From assembly GCA_937863995.1 (NCBI GenBank), contig CALMIK010000045.1:62001-126000 (forward strand): 64,000 bases of DNA, given 5' to 3'. A program made the position numbers and the translations under genes. This DNA comes from an uncultured Chelatococcus sp. (GTDB lineage Bacteria > Pseudomonadota > Alphaproteobacteria > Rhizobiales > Beijerinckiaceae). The number at the start of each line of letters is the position of its first letter. Positions within the stretch are counted from its first letter, which is position 1. Shown here piece after piece: positions 19,985-29,203 of this stretch. The notes beneath the pieces were generated by a model. It saw only the letters and a program-made list of their open reading frames with translations, made no database searches and had not been told where the DNA came from.

Positions 19985-20464
19985 TCACACCGCCCTGTCG
20001 TAGCGGCTGTGAATGACGTAACGCTTGCGCGGCCCTTCGACCGCATGAAAGATTTCAAACGCATCCGGCATATCGAACCGATAGCGTGACCGGTAAGTGT
20101 CGGGCACGCAAAGGTGTGTCGCCTCGCCTTCGAGCGTGTTGTTTTTCCTCAGCAGCGTCACATGCTGGAACAGGCGGCGCTGGTCATCGTCGAAATAGAT
20201 GTCGAGGCCGTGCTCCAACGCGCCATAGATGTAGCCGCGTGAGAACGCGATCGCCGCGCCGCTACCGCCGGCCATGACCAGCTCGCCCTCTTCAATATAG
20301 CGATATATCTCCGCCTCGGAAGAAAAGCCGGCCTCAAGCGAGAAAGAGGCCTGCCCTTCCATACGCGCCGTCAACGCAGCGCCGCATGCGCCGTCGGGCG
20401 TGCTGACCTCACGCGTCAGCCGCCACGTACCAGCGAGGCCACGCAGCAGATCAGCGTACGCCAT
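19985..20464 (-). CDS. DUF6314-like protein
   Basis: A 159-residue soluble protein that appears to be a lipocalin/calycin-like beta barrel: LLRGLAGTWRLTREV opens the domain, followed by alternating strands and RSRYRFDMPDAFEIFHAVEGPRKRYVIHSRYDR at the end. This pattern resembles proteins annotated as DUF6314; function unknown. The ATG (20462-20464) lies inside the 3' end of the upstream hydrolase gene, whose stop is at 20451, so translation is probably coupled. The longer frame to 20626 has no supporting features. Confidence 0.7.
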   Translation of the reverse strand: MAYADLLRGLAGTWRLTREVSTPDGACGAALTARMEGQASFSLEAGFSSEAEIYRYIEEGELVMAGGSGAAIAFSRGYIYGALEHGLDIYFDDDQRRLFQHVTLLRKNNTLEGEATHLCVPDTYRSRYRFDMPDAFEIFHAVEGPRKRYVIHSRYDRAV

Positions 20465-21731
20465 GCGCGGTGTCGGACAATGATCCGCCGAGCCCTTCCA
20501 CCTGACCGCCGAAATTATTACGGGTGTTGGGATCGATGACAGCCACGGGCGCGGCCAGCACCAGGCCGGCTGCCGTGCCGACGGAAGCCGCCGCCCCGGA
20601 CGTAATCTGGATGATGTGGTCGCCAAGACCGGCGCGCGAATCAGTCAGCGTCTGACCGCCGGCGACCCGCATGCCGATGAGTTGCACGACCTCCGGGCTT
20701 TCGGCGAAGGTGCCGTGATTCAGCCGGTCGGCGGTGCGCACGCCGGTCATGTCGACCACGGTGACGTTGCGGCGGCGCAGGTCCGACTTGAAGGGCTCGG
20801 CCTCCGGATCGATAGCGCCAAGCCGAACCGTGCTTCCCCATACGCGCCGCGAGACGGCTAGTGCCCGATCGTCGCGCGAGGTGAACAGCACGAAGTTCGC
20901 CGGCTTGCCCGGACGGCCCGTCTGGCGGATCTGCGAGACCTGCGTACCGAACACGTCGATATCGATATCGGGCGCAGCCAGCATGACGTTGGTGATCTTC
21001 GGCGCGAGACGGCCGTTGTTGCGAATCGCCATCTGGCGCAGCGCCTCAACGGTCACCCAGTTGCCCATGGAATGCGCCAGGATCGAAATTTCGCCCACGC
21101 TCTTGTCGCGGGCCAGTTCCGTCAGGAGGTTCTCCAGCGCATCGCGCGAGAAATTGGCGCTCTCGCGGTCATAGCCATAAGCAAGCAGGCTGCCGCGCGA
21201 CGGCCATGTAAACAGCACCGGCGCAACCTTTGCGCCCGAATCGTTGACGATCTGCGCAAACCGAAAGACAGCGTCCTCAAAGCGGTTGTTGTAGCCGTGG
21301 ACAAAGACCAGCACGCTGCGCTGCGGTGTCTTGCTGACGACGCGCCGGAAACGGCGCAGAGCCTCGTCCTGATCGATGAAATCGGCCCGCAGCGCGACGA
21401 AGTCCGTGGCGGGGTTGCCAGGCAGCCGGCGCGGCCATTGCACCTCCCCGGTCGTGCGGGCGCTTGCAGGCGGTATGGAGACGACGATATCGGCAAAAGC
21501 TGATTTCGGCGCCCGCTCGCCGGCGAACATTTCCGCCGGGTTGGCCGCTTTGTCGCGCGTGGTGGCAACGAGCATGTCGACGCGCGTCGCGCCGGGAGCC
21601 GTCTGCTCGACAGGCGCGAGAACCCCGCGCGGGTTGCCGGCGCAAGACGCCAGCACGAGCGCGGCAGCGCCGATAACAGCCAGCCGCAGCCGGGATGGCG
21701 CAGCCCTGTCTACGTCATGGGTACGCATCAT
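20451..21731 (-). CDS. Alpha/beta-hydrolase lipoprotein (DUF900-like)
   Basis: The 426-residue protein has a signal peptide ending in the lipobox LASC (Cys about 30), so it is probably anchored to the outer or inner membrane. The alpha/beta-hydrolase core has the oxyanion region VLVFVHGYNN and the nucleophile elbow ILAHSMGNW, typical of DUF900-type serine esterases. The C-terminus ends in a Gly/Ala-rich segment (SGAAASVGTAAGLVLAAPVAV) that could interact with the membrane. The substrate is unknown. A second ATG one codon downstream could also serve as the start. Confidence 0.82.
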   Translation of the reverse strand: MMRTHDVDRAAPSRLRLAVIGAAALVLASCAGNPRGVLAPVEQTAPGATRVDMLVATTRDKAANPAEMFAGERAPKSAFADIVVSIPPASARTTGEVQWPRRLPGNPATDFVALRADFIDQDEALRRFRRVVSKTPQRSVLVFVHGYNNRFEDAVFRFAQIVNDSGAKVAPVLFTWPSRGSLLAYGYDRESANFSRDALENLLTELARDKSVGEISILAHSMGNWVTVEALRQMAIRNNGRLAPKITNVMLAAPDIDIDVFGTQVSQIRQTGRPGKPANFVLFTSRDDRALAVSRRVWGSTVRLGAIDPEAEPFKSDLRRRNVTVVDMTGVRTADRLNHGTFAESPEVVQLIGMRVAGGQTLTDSRAGLGDHIIQITSGAAASVGTAAGLVLAAPVAVIDPNTRNNFGGQVEGLGGSLSDTAHGVR

Positions 21732-21871
21732 CTATCCACCATCCGGAAAACAGCTAGAGAGCACTCCAATGGCGATCACATTATCTCATGTCGCGCCATC
21801 GACATAATTAGAGCCGAGGAAGAAATACTCCCCCGGCTCCGTGTAACCCTGATGAACGGTTCCAGAATGAC

Positions 21872-21897
21872 AAAAGCCGGCGACATGTCGCCGGCTT
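21872..21897 (-). terminator. Intrinsic terminator of the F0 ATP synthase operon
   Basis: AAGCCGGCGACATGTCGCCGGCTT is a perfect 24-bp palindrome just past the atpF stop. Read on the minus strand it runs into TTTTGTC. Confidence 0.85.
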
Positions 21898-21904
21898 GCG
21901 TCGA

Positions 21905-22390
21905 TCAATGAATCTGCGTCCGGACTTCCTTCAGGCTTTCGTCGAAGATACGATCCGCGGTCTTGCCTTTCAGGCTGTCGCGCAGGATCCCTTCGGCGGC
22001 ACGGACCGCAGCATCCGCGGCGGCAGCCCGGACATCGGCTGCTGCCTGAACCTCGGCCTGGGCGATCTTGGCCTCGGCGGCGGCAGTGCGGCGGGCGATG
22101 AACTCGGTCAGGCGTGCGTGCGCTTCGGTTGCAGCGCGCTCGGCGTCGGCGCGGGCGTTGTCGACAATCGACTGCGCCTCCTGCTCGGCCGCGACCCGCT
22201 TGGCCTCATAGGCCTTGAGCAGTGCCTCGGCCTCGTCGCGGTAGCGGCGCGCCTCGGCCAGATCGTTGGCGATCTGCTTGGTGCGCTTGTCGAGTCCGTC
22301 GACGACCAGCTTGCCGGCGCCATATTTGAGCGCGATGCCGATAAAGATAAAGAAGGAGATGGCAACCCAGAAATCAGCCGTCAGAAACAT
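21905..22390 (-). CDS. atpF: F0F1 ATP synthase subunit b
   Basis: Peripheral-stalk subunit connecting F0 to the F1 head. The 161-residue protein has a single N-terminal membrane segment (FWVAISFFIFIGIALKYG) followed by a long charged coiled coil (KRTKQIANDLAEARRYRDEAEALL onward). It lies 9 nt after the b' gene and ends the operon before a strong terminator. Alphaproteobacteria normally encode two different b-type subunits, as here. Confidence 0.95.
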   Translation of the reverse strand: MFLTADFWVAISFFIFIGIALKYGAGKLVVDGLDKRTKQIANDLAEARRYRDEAEALLKAYEAKRVAAEQEAQSIVDNARADAERAATEAHARLTEFIARRTAAAEAKIAQAEVQAAADVRAAAADAAVRAAEGILRDSLKGKTADRIFDESLKEVRTQIH

Positions 22391-22399
22391 GGTTGCCCC

Positions 22400-22933
22400 C
22401 TATCGATCGAGCGCGGACTTGACCGCCTTGTCGACATCGACGGCGGTAGGCGCGCTGCCGAGCAGACGCTCCACAATGGCGGAGGCCGCATCACTAGCGA
22501 TCTCGCCCACGTGGCCCAACGCCTGGGTCTTGGTGTCGGCGATTGCCTTTTCGGCGTCGGCGATCCTGGACGAAAGTTCCTGCTCCAGCACCTTGCGCCG
22601 CGCCTCGCTCTCGCCTGCAAGACGCGCACGCGTCTCCTCGGCGATCGCCCGGGCGTTGACCTTGGCCGATGCAAGACCCGTCTCATAAGCGGCAAGCGCC
22701 TCTTCCGCTTTCGCCTTGAGACCGGCGGCCTCGGCAAGATTGGTGTCGATGCGCTGGCGGCGTTCATCGATCACGGAGCCGATGCGCGGCAGGGCGATCT
22801 TCGAGACGAACCAGTAAAGAAAAGCAAATGTGAGCGCCAGCCAGAAAAGCTGGGACGCGAAGGTTTCAGCGTTGAACGGAGGAAAGCCGACTTCATGCGC
22901 GACTTCAGCCCCGGTTTTGACCGCTTCAGCCAT
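22400..22933 (-). CDS. atpG: F0F1 ATP synthase subunit b'
   Basis: Second peripheral-stalk subunit, forming a b/b' heterodimer. The 177-residue protein has a polar N-terminal extension of about 20 residues (AEVAHEVGFPPFNAETF), one membrane segment (LFWLALTFAFLYWFVSKI) and a long helix (RIGSVIDERRQRIDTNLAEA onward). The extension before the membrane segment and position directly after atpE identify it as b' rather than b. The symbol is also used for gamma in other organisms; here it denotes b' (also called atpF2). Confidence 0.93.
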   Translation of the reverse strand: MAEAVKTGAEVAHEVGFPPFNAETFASQLFWLALTFAFLYWFVSKIALPRIGSVIDERRQRIDTNLAEAAGLKAKAEEALAAYETGLASAKVNARAIAEETRARLAGESEARRKVLEQELSSRIADAEKAIADTKTQALGHVGEIASDAASAIVERLLGSAPTAVDVDKAVKSALDR

Positions 22934-23133
22934 CTGTCAACCCCTCCATGAGGACACGGCACCCAACCAGAAAACACGGACATGTCGGGCGGAAACCGCC
23001 CGGCCCGCGGAGCCGGATGCCCAAACAGACAGACGGGCCCGCGCAGGCCGCTGGCGGCCACGAGACCCATCACGGCGGCGACCGCCTTCGGGAATGATCC
23101 CGAAGGCAAACCGCCGTCACCCTGTGCAGTCGA

Positions 23134-23364
23134 TCAGACGGCGAACAGCAGCAGCAGCGCGATCAACAGCGAGAAGATGCCGAGCGCTTCCGTGAGCGCG
23201 AAGCCGAGAACCAGCGTGCCGCGCTGAGCTTCAGCAGCAGCCGGGTTACGGAAGGCGCCGGCGAAATACTGGCCGAACAGGTTGCCGAGCGCGAGAGCAG
23301 CGCCAGCAAGACCGAACGTGGCGAGACCAGCACCGATGTACTTAGCAGCAGCAGCGAGTTCCAT
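23134..23364 (-). CDS. atpE: F0F1 ATP synthase subunit c
   Basis: Proteolipid of the rotor ring. The 76-residue hairpin has two hydrophobic helices, the loop GNLFGQYFAGAFRNPAAAEAQ and the proton-carrying carboxylate in the second helix (FALTEALGIFSLLIALLLLFAV, the Glu in LTEALG). It lies between atpB and atpG; a roughly 200-nt spacer follows before the b' gene. Confidence 0.96.
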   Translation of the reverse strand: MELAAAAKYIGAGLATFGLAGAALALGNLFGQYFAGAFRNPAAAEAQRGTLVLGFALTEALGIFSLLIALLLLFAV

Positions 23365-23426
23365 GGAAAGCTCCTTGACGATAACACTTTGAAGTGATGG
23401 CGGAATAACCGGCCGTTACCAATCGA

Positions 23427-24176
23427 TCAGTGGCCGGGATGCAGGGCGTCGTGCAGGTAGAGAGAGGTCAGCACGGCGAAGACGTAAGCCTGAAGCACCG
23501 CGACCAGGACTTCCAGCGCGACGATGGCGACAGTGAACACGAGCGGCAGCGGCGACAGCACGGCGGCGACACCGCCTGCCAGAAGCGCAGCAACGAAGCC
23601 CGCAAAGATCTTGAGCGCGATGTGGCCTGCCAGCAGGTTGGCGAAAAGACGAACCGAGAGGCTGACCGGGCGCGAGAAGAATGAAACGACCTCGATCGCG
23701 ACGATGAGCGGCAGCAACCACCCCGGAACACCCGACGGCACGAACACGTTGAGGAACTTGACGCCGTTCTTGGCCACGCCGTAGCCGATAACGGTCAAGA
23801 TCACCAGAAGCGACAGCGCCGCAGTGACGATGATGTGGCTCGTGACCGTGAACGAATAAGGCAAAAGCCCGAGTAGATTGGCGACGAGGATGAACGTGAA
23901 GAGCGAGAACACCAGAGGGAAGAAAACCAGGCCGTCCTTGCCCGCTGATTGTCGCAATGTGTCCGCGACGAATTCGTACAGCAACTCGCCGGCATTCTGC
24001 CAGCGCCCCGGCACGATCGAGCGCGAGGACGTGGCCAGCAGCAGGAAGCCGGCGATCACGGCGACCGTCAGCACCATGAACATCGCCGAGTTCGTGAACG
24101 TGATCGGCGAACCGCCAATGTAGAAAAACGGATCGGAAAAGTGCCGAATCTCAAATTGTTCGGTAGGACTTGCCAT
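23427..24176 (-). CDS. atpB: F0F1 ATP synthase subunit a
   Basis: Membrane subunit with the proton half-channels. The 249-residue protein has the essential arginine in SVRLFANLLAGH and the C-terminal helix VAVLQAYVFAVLTSLYL. I chose ATG 24176 (AAGAGGCGGCT upstream) over TTG 24209. It is preceded by atpI and followed by atpE. Confidence 0.95.
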   Translation of the reverse strand: MASPTEQFEIRHFSDPFFYIGGSPITFTNSAMFMVLTVAVIAGFLLLATSSRSIVPGRWQNAGELLYEFVADTLRQSAGKDGLVFFPLVFSLFTFILVANLLGLLPYSFTVTSHIIVTAALSLLVILTVIGYGVAKNGVKFLNVFVPSGVPGWLLPLIVAIEVVSFFSRPVSLSVRLFANLLAGHIALKIFAGFVAALLAGGVAAVLSPLPLVFTVAIVALEVLVAVLQAYVFAVLTSLYLHDALHPGH

Positions 24177-24293
24177 AGCCGCCTCTTTCCCGCTCTCTTG
24201 CCCGCTCAACAGACGGCGGCCGCTTCCCGGCCGCCCTCTATGCCCAGACCTCCCGGCGCCACGCGCCGTTCGGCAATTCGATCGATGCTTCCC

Positions 24294-24653
24294 TCAGCGC
24301 GGCGGCGACCCTGTGTCACGCGCCGTTTTCAGGTAGCCTGCTGCCCGTAGCACGTTCCAGACGCCTGTCAAGAAGCCCAGCAGCAGAAAAATTATAAGCC
24401 CCCAGGGCGACAGCCCCAGATATGTGTCGACGGCCCAGCCGATACCCCCGCCCGCCACGACGCCGGCGATGAATTCACCGGAAAGCCGCAGGGCGCTGGA
24501 GATCGCCGACGCGTCAGCGCCAGCCCTCGGCTCCTCCGCCTTGCGGGCGGCATGCGCCTCCCGCTCTTTCGCCGACAGATGGCGGCCCAGATCGTCCAGC
24601 CTCTTGGCCAGATCGCGATCTTCGGACCCACCGCCCTCGTCGCCTTCCGACAT
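24294..24653 (-). CDS. atpI: ATP synthase assembly protein AtpI/AtpZ
   Basis: A 119-residue protein with an N-terminal charged helix (LAKRLDDLGRHLSAKEREAHAARK) and two hydrophobic segments (FIAGVVAGGGIGWAVDTYLG; GLIIFLLLGFLTGVWNVLRAAGY). This is the layout of AtpI/AtpZ proteins, which assist c-ring assembly or ion supply. It is the first gene of the F0 operon, 60 nt downstream of the promoter at 24713-24741. Confidence 0.9.
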   Translation of the reverse strand: MSEGDEGGGSEDRDLAKRLDDLGRHLSAKEREAHAARKAEEPRAGADASAISSALRLSGEFIAGVVAGGGIGWAVDTYLGLSPWGLIIFLLLGFLTGVWNVLRAAGYLKTARDTGSPPR

Positions 24654-24712
24654 ACAGAAACTCCCGGCCGGCCCAAGGCCGCTAACCGTTCAATCCCAAG
24701 GAATTGCGGCGC

Positions 24713-24741
24713 AACATAGTGACACCCGCATCAGGTGTCAA
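24713..24741 (-). promoter_or_regulatory. Promoter of the atpI-B-E-G-F operon with internal operator-like inverted repeat
   Basis: On the minus strand, TTGACA (24736-24741) and TATGTT (24713-24718) are separated by exactly 17 nt. The spacer and the end of the -35 box form the inverted repeat GACACC-N7-GGTGTC, which could be a repressor site. A further palindrome, AATACT-TT-AGTATT, lies upstream at 24754-24767. Confidence 0.75.
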
Positions 24742-24837
24742 CTTTGCCGTGACAATACTTTAGTATTTGATATTGCTGGCAAAAACACGCGTGTAAACGT
24801 TTTTCCGGCCTGCCGCTTCAGATTTCCGGCGGGGCGG

Positions 24838-27800
24838 TCATTCGGGCAACACTTTTCCCTCGTCGAGGATGCGTTCCGCCACCTCCAGATCGACCGAAAC
24901 GAGCTGCGAGATGCCCTTCTCGGCCATGGTGACGCCGAACAGCCTGTCCATGCCGGCCATGGTGATCGGGTTGTGCGTGATCACGATAAAGCGCGTCTGA
25001 GTCTGGCTCACCATGCTTCTCAGCAACGCGCAGTAACGCTCGACGTTGGCGTCGTCGAGCGGCGCGTCGACCTCGTCGAGCACGCACACGGGCGAGGGAT
25101 TGGTCAGGAACACCGCGAAGATGAGCGCGATCGCCGTCAACGCCTGCTCGCCGCCGGACAAAAGGGTGAGCACCTGCGGCTTCTTGCCCGGCGGGCGGGC
25201 GTAGATTTCTAGCCCGGCTTCGAGCGGATCGTCCGAATCGATCAGCGACAGCTCCGCCGTGCCGCCGCCGAACAGCAGCGAAAACAGCCGCTGAAAGTGG
25301 CCGTCGACGACCGAAAACGCCGCCATGAGGCGCTCTCGCCCTTCGCGGTTGAGGTTGCCGATGGCGGCGCGCAGGCGGCGAATCGCTTCCGTCAGCTCCG
25401 CGTGTTCCGCCCCGATGCCGTCGCGCTTGCCCTGCATCTGCGCCAGCTCGTCCTCGGCACGCAGGTTCACCGCGCCGAGGCGCTCACGCTCCTCGCGACG
25501 GCGCGCGAGTTCACTCTCCACCGTCTCGGCGGCGGGAACCGGGCTGTCCGCGTCAAGGCCTGCCTGTATGCGCAACGCGCTCGGTTCGACACCGAGCGCG
25601 TCGGCGATGCGGTGGCTGGTGCGAACCAGATTCTCCTGCGCCGACTCGGCCACCGCCTGCGAGCGCGCCCGCGCTTCCCGGGCCGACGCCAGCGCGTCGA
25701 GCGCCGTGCGGGCAGCCGTTTCCGCCGCGTCGAGCGCGATTTCCGCTGCCCGGCGCGCTTCCCCCGCCCGCACCACCGACGCCTCGGCCAGCGCCACATC
25801 TGAGGCTGAGCCCTCGCGCCGTAGCGCCAGTTCCTCGGCCGCCTCCGCCTGTTCGATCTGCGTGTCGCGCGCGGCCTCCAGGCGGTCGCCGATGTCCGAC
25901 AACACATCGGCGGCGCGGGCGGCGCGCTCGCCCCAGGCGCGAACTTCAGCCGCTATGGCATCGCGCCGCCGGCGGCGGGCTGAAACATCGCGCTGCAGAT
26001 TTTGAAGAAACCGTTCCGCCTCGCCGTGCGCCGCGCGGGCGGCAGTAGCGGCAGCGCGCGCATGCGCAGACGCGCTTTCATCCACCTGCGGCAGCCCGGC
26101 GAGTTCTGAGGCCGCGGTCGCGACTGCCGCCCTCCCCTGCTCTTCCGCCAAGGCAAGGCGCGACTGCGCCTCCTGCAGCGCGGCCCGGCGCGTGGCGGTC
26201 GCGGCGCTGGCGCGCTCGGCGGCTGCGAGCGTCGCGCGGGCCTCGTCCAGCGAGCGGCGGGCGGCGTGGCGCGCATCCAGCGCCTGGGTTTCATGCGCCG
26301 TGGCGGCCTTTATGCGCTCCTGCGCCGTCTCGTGCGCCTCGCGGTGCGACAGGGCGACGGCGCGGGCCGCCTCGACATCGGCCTCGAGATCGGCGAGACG
26401 GTTGCGCTCTTCGAGGCGGCGAGCGGCGGCGGACGGCGCTTCGGCGGCGCTGGTGAAGCCGTCCCAGCGCCACATATCGCCCTCACGCGTCACGAGCCGT
26501 TGGCCGGGCGCCAACTGGCGTTGCAGCCGCGCGCCGGCCTCGCGCTCGACAACGCCAGTCATCCGCAGCCGCCGCGCCAGCGCGGCCGGTCCCCGCACCA
26601 CGGCAGACAAGGGGGCAGCGCCGGCCGGCAGCGGCAGATCGGCGGTGGCGCCGCCATTGTACTCCGGCAAATCCGAATCGCGCCAGTGCACCGGGGCGGC
26701 GGGATCAAGGGCGGCGAGCAGATCGTCGCCCAGCGCCGCGCCCAAGGCGGTTTCGAATCCCTTGTCCACGTGAAGCGCGTCCAGCACCGGGGCGAAGCCG
26801 CCGCGCGCATCGGCGACGGCAAGGCGCGCAAGCGCGGCGATTTCCGCCTCCAATCGCTGCACACGCCCGTCCGCGGCGGCCAAGGGCGAGCGCAACAGCG
26901 CCTCGGCCTCACGCGCTTCCCCCAGAGCGGTGCGGGCGATGTCGGCGCGCGATTCCGCCTCCTCGTAGAGCGCCTCGCCCTGCTCGACACGCTCGCGCAG
27001 CAGGTCCACATCGCCGCCCGGCTGCGCATCGAGGGCCGCGTACTCGGCAGCGACGCGCGCGTGCTCGCGCTCGAACTCGGCCAGACGGCCTTCCTCGCTG
27101 GCGAGACGGCGCGAAAGCTCGGCACGGCGCGCGCCAGCGTCCGCGCTTTCGGCCTGCGCGCGCGCCAGTTCCGCGTCGGCGTGCTCCAGCGCAGCAAGCG
27201 TCTGCGCCACCGCCTCCGCCGCTTCCGCCAGATCAAACTCCGCGCCGTCGAGCCGCGCGTCGAGCACCGCATCCTCGTCGCGCAGCCGCGAGATGATGCC
27301 CTGGGCCTCCTGCGCCTGCGTCTTTTCGCGCGCGACGTCCTTGTCCAGCTCGACGATGCGCCGGGCAGCGTCGGCGGCGCGCTCGCGGGCGCGCTTTTCC
27401 TCGGCCTCCAGCTGCGCGCGCTCCTGCACGAGACGCTGGTATTCCTGCGCTGCCGCCTCCTCGCCGGCGCGCGCCTGCGCAACGGCGTGGGCGGCAAGGC
27501 CCCGGGCATAGGCGCTCTGCGCCTGGCGCTCGCCGCATTCCGCCACGGCGGCCTGGTCCGCAAGGCCGGCGGCGGCGGCGCGCGACACGGCCTCGTTGGC
27601 CTCCAGCCAGGCGATGAGCAGCATCACCGCTTCCAGCCGCCGGATGTCGGCGGACAGCACCTTGTAACGCCCGGCCTGACGCGCCTGACGTCTCAGGCCA
27701 TCGACTTGGCCGTCGATCTCGTGCATCACGTCTTCGAGGCGATGCAGGTTGTCCTCGGCGGCACGCAGGCGCAGTTCCGCCTCGTGGCGGCGGCTGTGGA

Positions 27801-28317
27801 GCCCGGCTATCCCCGCCGCATCCTCCAGAATGCGCCGGCGCGCCTGTGGCTTGGCGGCGATGATCTCGCCGATCTGCCCCTGCCGCACCATGGCGTGCGA
27901 GCGCGCGCCGGTGGCCGCGTCCGCGAACAGCAGTTGCACATCGCGCGCCCGCGCCTCGCGGCCATTGATGCGATAGACGGAGCCGCCGTCACGCGTGATC
28001 TTGCGCGAAACCTCGAGCGTGTCGGAATCGTTGCAGAAACTGGGCGCGCTGCGGGCCGAGTTGTCGATGGCGAGCATGACCTCGGCGCTGTTGCGCGCCG
28101 GGCGCGTGGCGCAGCCGCCGAAGATCACGTCGTCCATGCCCGAGGCGCGCAGAGACTTGTAGCTGCTCTCCCCCATCACCCAGCGCAGGGCTTCGACGAG
28201 GTTGGACTTGCCGCAACCGTTCGGCCCCACCACGCCGGTGAGGCCGGGTTCGATGAGGAACTCGCTCGGTTCGACGAAAGTCTTGAAACCGACGATCCGC
28301 AGCCGGTTGAGCTTCAA
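24838..28317 (-). CDS. smc: Chromosome segregation SMC ATPase
   Basis: Core of the condensin-like complex that organises the chromosome. The 1159-residue length is typical. It has an N-terminal Walker A (GPNGCGKSNLVEALRWVMGE), long coiled coils, the hinge around VLDALHVDKGFETALGAAL, and a C-terminal signature LLSGGEQALTAIAL with Walker B VCVLDEVDAPLDD. The start is TTG 28317 with GAGGG upstream; no ATG lies before the conserved KLNRLRIVGFKTF strand. It begins 30 nt after the thiol-oxidoreductase gene, so the two are probably co-transcribed. Confidence 0.96.
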   Translation of the reverse strand: MKLNRLRIVGFKTFVEPSEFLIEPGLTGVVGPNGCGKSNLVEALRWVMGESSYKSLRASGMDDVIFGGCATRPARNSAEVMLAIDNSARSAPSFCNDSDTLEVSRKITRDGGSVYRINGREARARDVQLLFADAATGARSHAMVRQGQIGEIIAAKPQARRRILEDAAGIAGLHSRRHEAELRLRAAEDNLHRLEDVMHEIDGQVDGLRRQARQAGRYKVLSADIRRLEAVMLLIAWLEANEAVSRAAAAGLADQAAVAECGERQAQSAYARGLAAHAVAQARAGEEAAAQEYQRLVQERAQLEAEEKRARERAADAARRIVELDKDVAREKTQAQEAQGIISRLRDEDAVLDARLDGAEFDLAEAAEAVAQTLAALEHADAELARAQAESADAGARRAELSRRLASEEGRLAEFEREHARVAAEYAALDAQPGGDVDLLRERVEQGEALYEEAESRADIARTALGEAREAEALLRSPLAAADGRVQRLEAEIAALARLAVADARGGFAPVLDALHVDKGFETALGAALGDDLLAALDPAAPVHWRDSDLPEYNGGATADLPLPAGAAPLSAVVRGPAALARRLRMTGVVEREAGARLQRQLAPGQRLVTREGDMWRWDGFTSAAEAPSAAARRLEERNRLADLEADVEAARAVALSHREAHETAQERIKAATAHETQALDARHAARRSLDEARATLAAAERASAATATRRAALQEAQSRLALAEEQGRAAVATAASELAGLPQVDESASAHARAAATAARAAHGEAERFLQNLQRDVSARRRRRDAIAAEVRAWGERAARAADVLSDIGDRLEAARDTQIEQAEAAEELALRREGSASDVALAEASVVRAGEARRAAEIALDAAETAARTALDALASAREARARSQAVAESAQENLVRTSHRIADALGVEPSALRIQAGLDADSPVPAAETVESELARRREERERLGAVNLRAEDELAQMQGKRDGIGAEHAELTEAIRRLRAAIGNLNREGRERLMAAFSVVDGHFQRLFSLLFGGGTAELSLIDSDDPLEAGLEIYARPPGKKPQVLTLLSGGEQALTAIALIFAVFLTNPSPVCVLDEVDAPLDDANVERYCALLRSMVSQTQTRFIVITHNPITMAGMDRLFGVTMAEKGISQLVSVDLEVAERILDEGKVLPE

Positions 28318-28347
28318 TGCGCGCCCTCAAGCATCGGGAGGCGGAGG

Positions 28348-28998
28348 TCAGCCGGCGAGCAGGGGCTCGATGGCCTTGTCCAGATCCTGGATCGACAGCG
28401 CGCCGGGATGGCGCTTGCCGTTGATGAAGAACGTCGGCGTGGCGTTGATGCCGAAATCCTTCGCCGCCTTGTCGCGCACCGCGACCACGCCGTCGTAGAT
28501 CTTGCGGTCCTTGATGGTGGCGTCGAAGTCTTCCTGGGTGATTCCCGCCTGCCGCACGGTGGCGAGCAGCGCGTCGAGCGGCTTGTCGTCGCCCACCTTG
28601 GCCCAGGTCTTGCCGAGCTGCTCGAACAGCAGGCCGGTGATCGGATAGTAGAATTCGTCGCCCTTGTGGCGCGCCAGCATGAAGCCGAGCAGCGCGAGAT
28701 CGTCGAGCGGGAACTCGCGCAGGATGAAGCGCACCTTGCCCGTGTCGATGTACTTTTCCTTGAAGGCGGGGAAGGTCTCGTTGTGGAACGAGGCGCAGTG
28801 GCTGCAGGTGAGCGAGGCGTACTCGATCACCGTGACCTTGGCGTCCGCCGAGCCGAGCGCGACATCGCCCAGCGGGCCGGGGACGGCCAGCGAGACGACG
28901 GACACGTCCTGCGCCGCGGCCGGGCCGGCTCCCAATCCAAGCAGTCCAGCGGCGGTCCCTGCGGCCATGGCAGTGATCACTTGTCGACGTGTCGTCAT
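28348..28998 (-). CDS. DsbA-family periplasmic thiol oxidoreductase
   Basis: Thioredoxin-fold protein with an inserted helical domain (DSBA/Com1 type). The 216-residue frame starts at ATG 28998. It opens with a twin-arginine-like signal (TTRRQVITAMAAG, cleavage after AAAQ) and has the redox site TCSHC (Cys65, Cys68) and the cis-proline region INATPTFFINGK. Proteins of this type precede smc in many Hyphomicrobiales. Whether it acts as an oxidase or an isomerase cannot be told from sequence. Confidence 0.9.
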   Translation of the reverse strand: MTTRRQVITAMAAGTAAGLLGLGAGPAAAQDVSVVSLAVPGPLGDVALGSADAKVTVIEYASLTCSHCASFHNETFPAFKEKYIDTGKVRFILREFPLDDLALLGFMLARHKGDEFYYPITGLLFEQLGKTWAKVGDDKPLDALLATVRQAGITQEDFDATIKDRKIYDGVVAVRDKAAKDFGINATPTFFINGKRHPGALSIQDLDKAIEPLLAG

Positions 28999-29130
28999 CT
29001 CTACTCTTCTCCCGGAAAAAGGCGTGGCGTGCTCCGCCACCCGCCGCGCAAGGTGGCCCCGCTCGCGACGCGAAGCAAGAGCATGCGCCGGCCAATCACG
29101 AACTTATCAGCGGACATCGCAAATGTCGGG

Positions 29131-29178
29131 CGGCAATAGCGGACGCCGCGAATGCGGCAATGGCGGACGCCGCGAATC
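29131..29178. repeat. 24-nt direct tandem repeat, two copies
   Basis: Two adjacent 24-nt units (29131-29154 and 29155-29178) share CGGCAAT-GCGGACGCCGCGAAT with two mismatches. They sit between murA and the dsbA-like gene, so copy number could vary without harming either gene. Confidence 0.6.
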
Positions 29179-29203
29179 AGGCGCGCCGCCATCGCCGGCG
29201 CCG

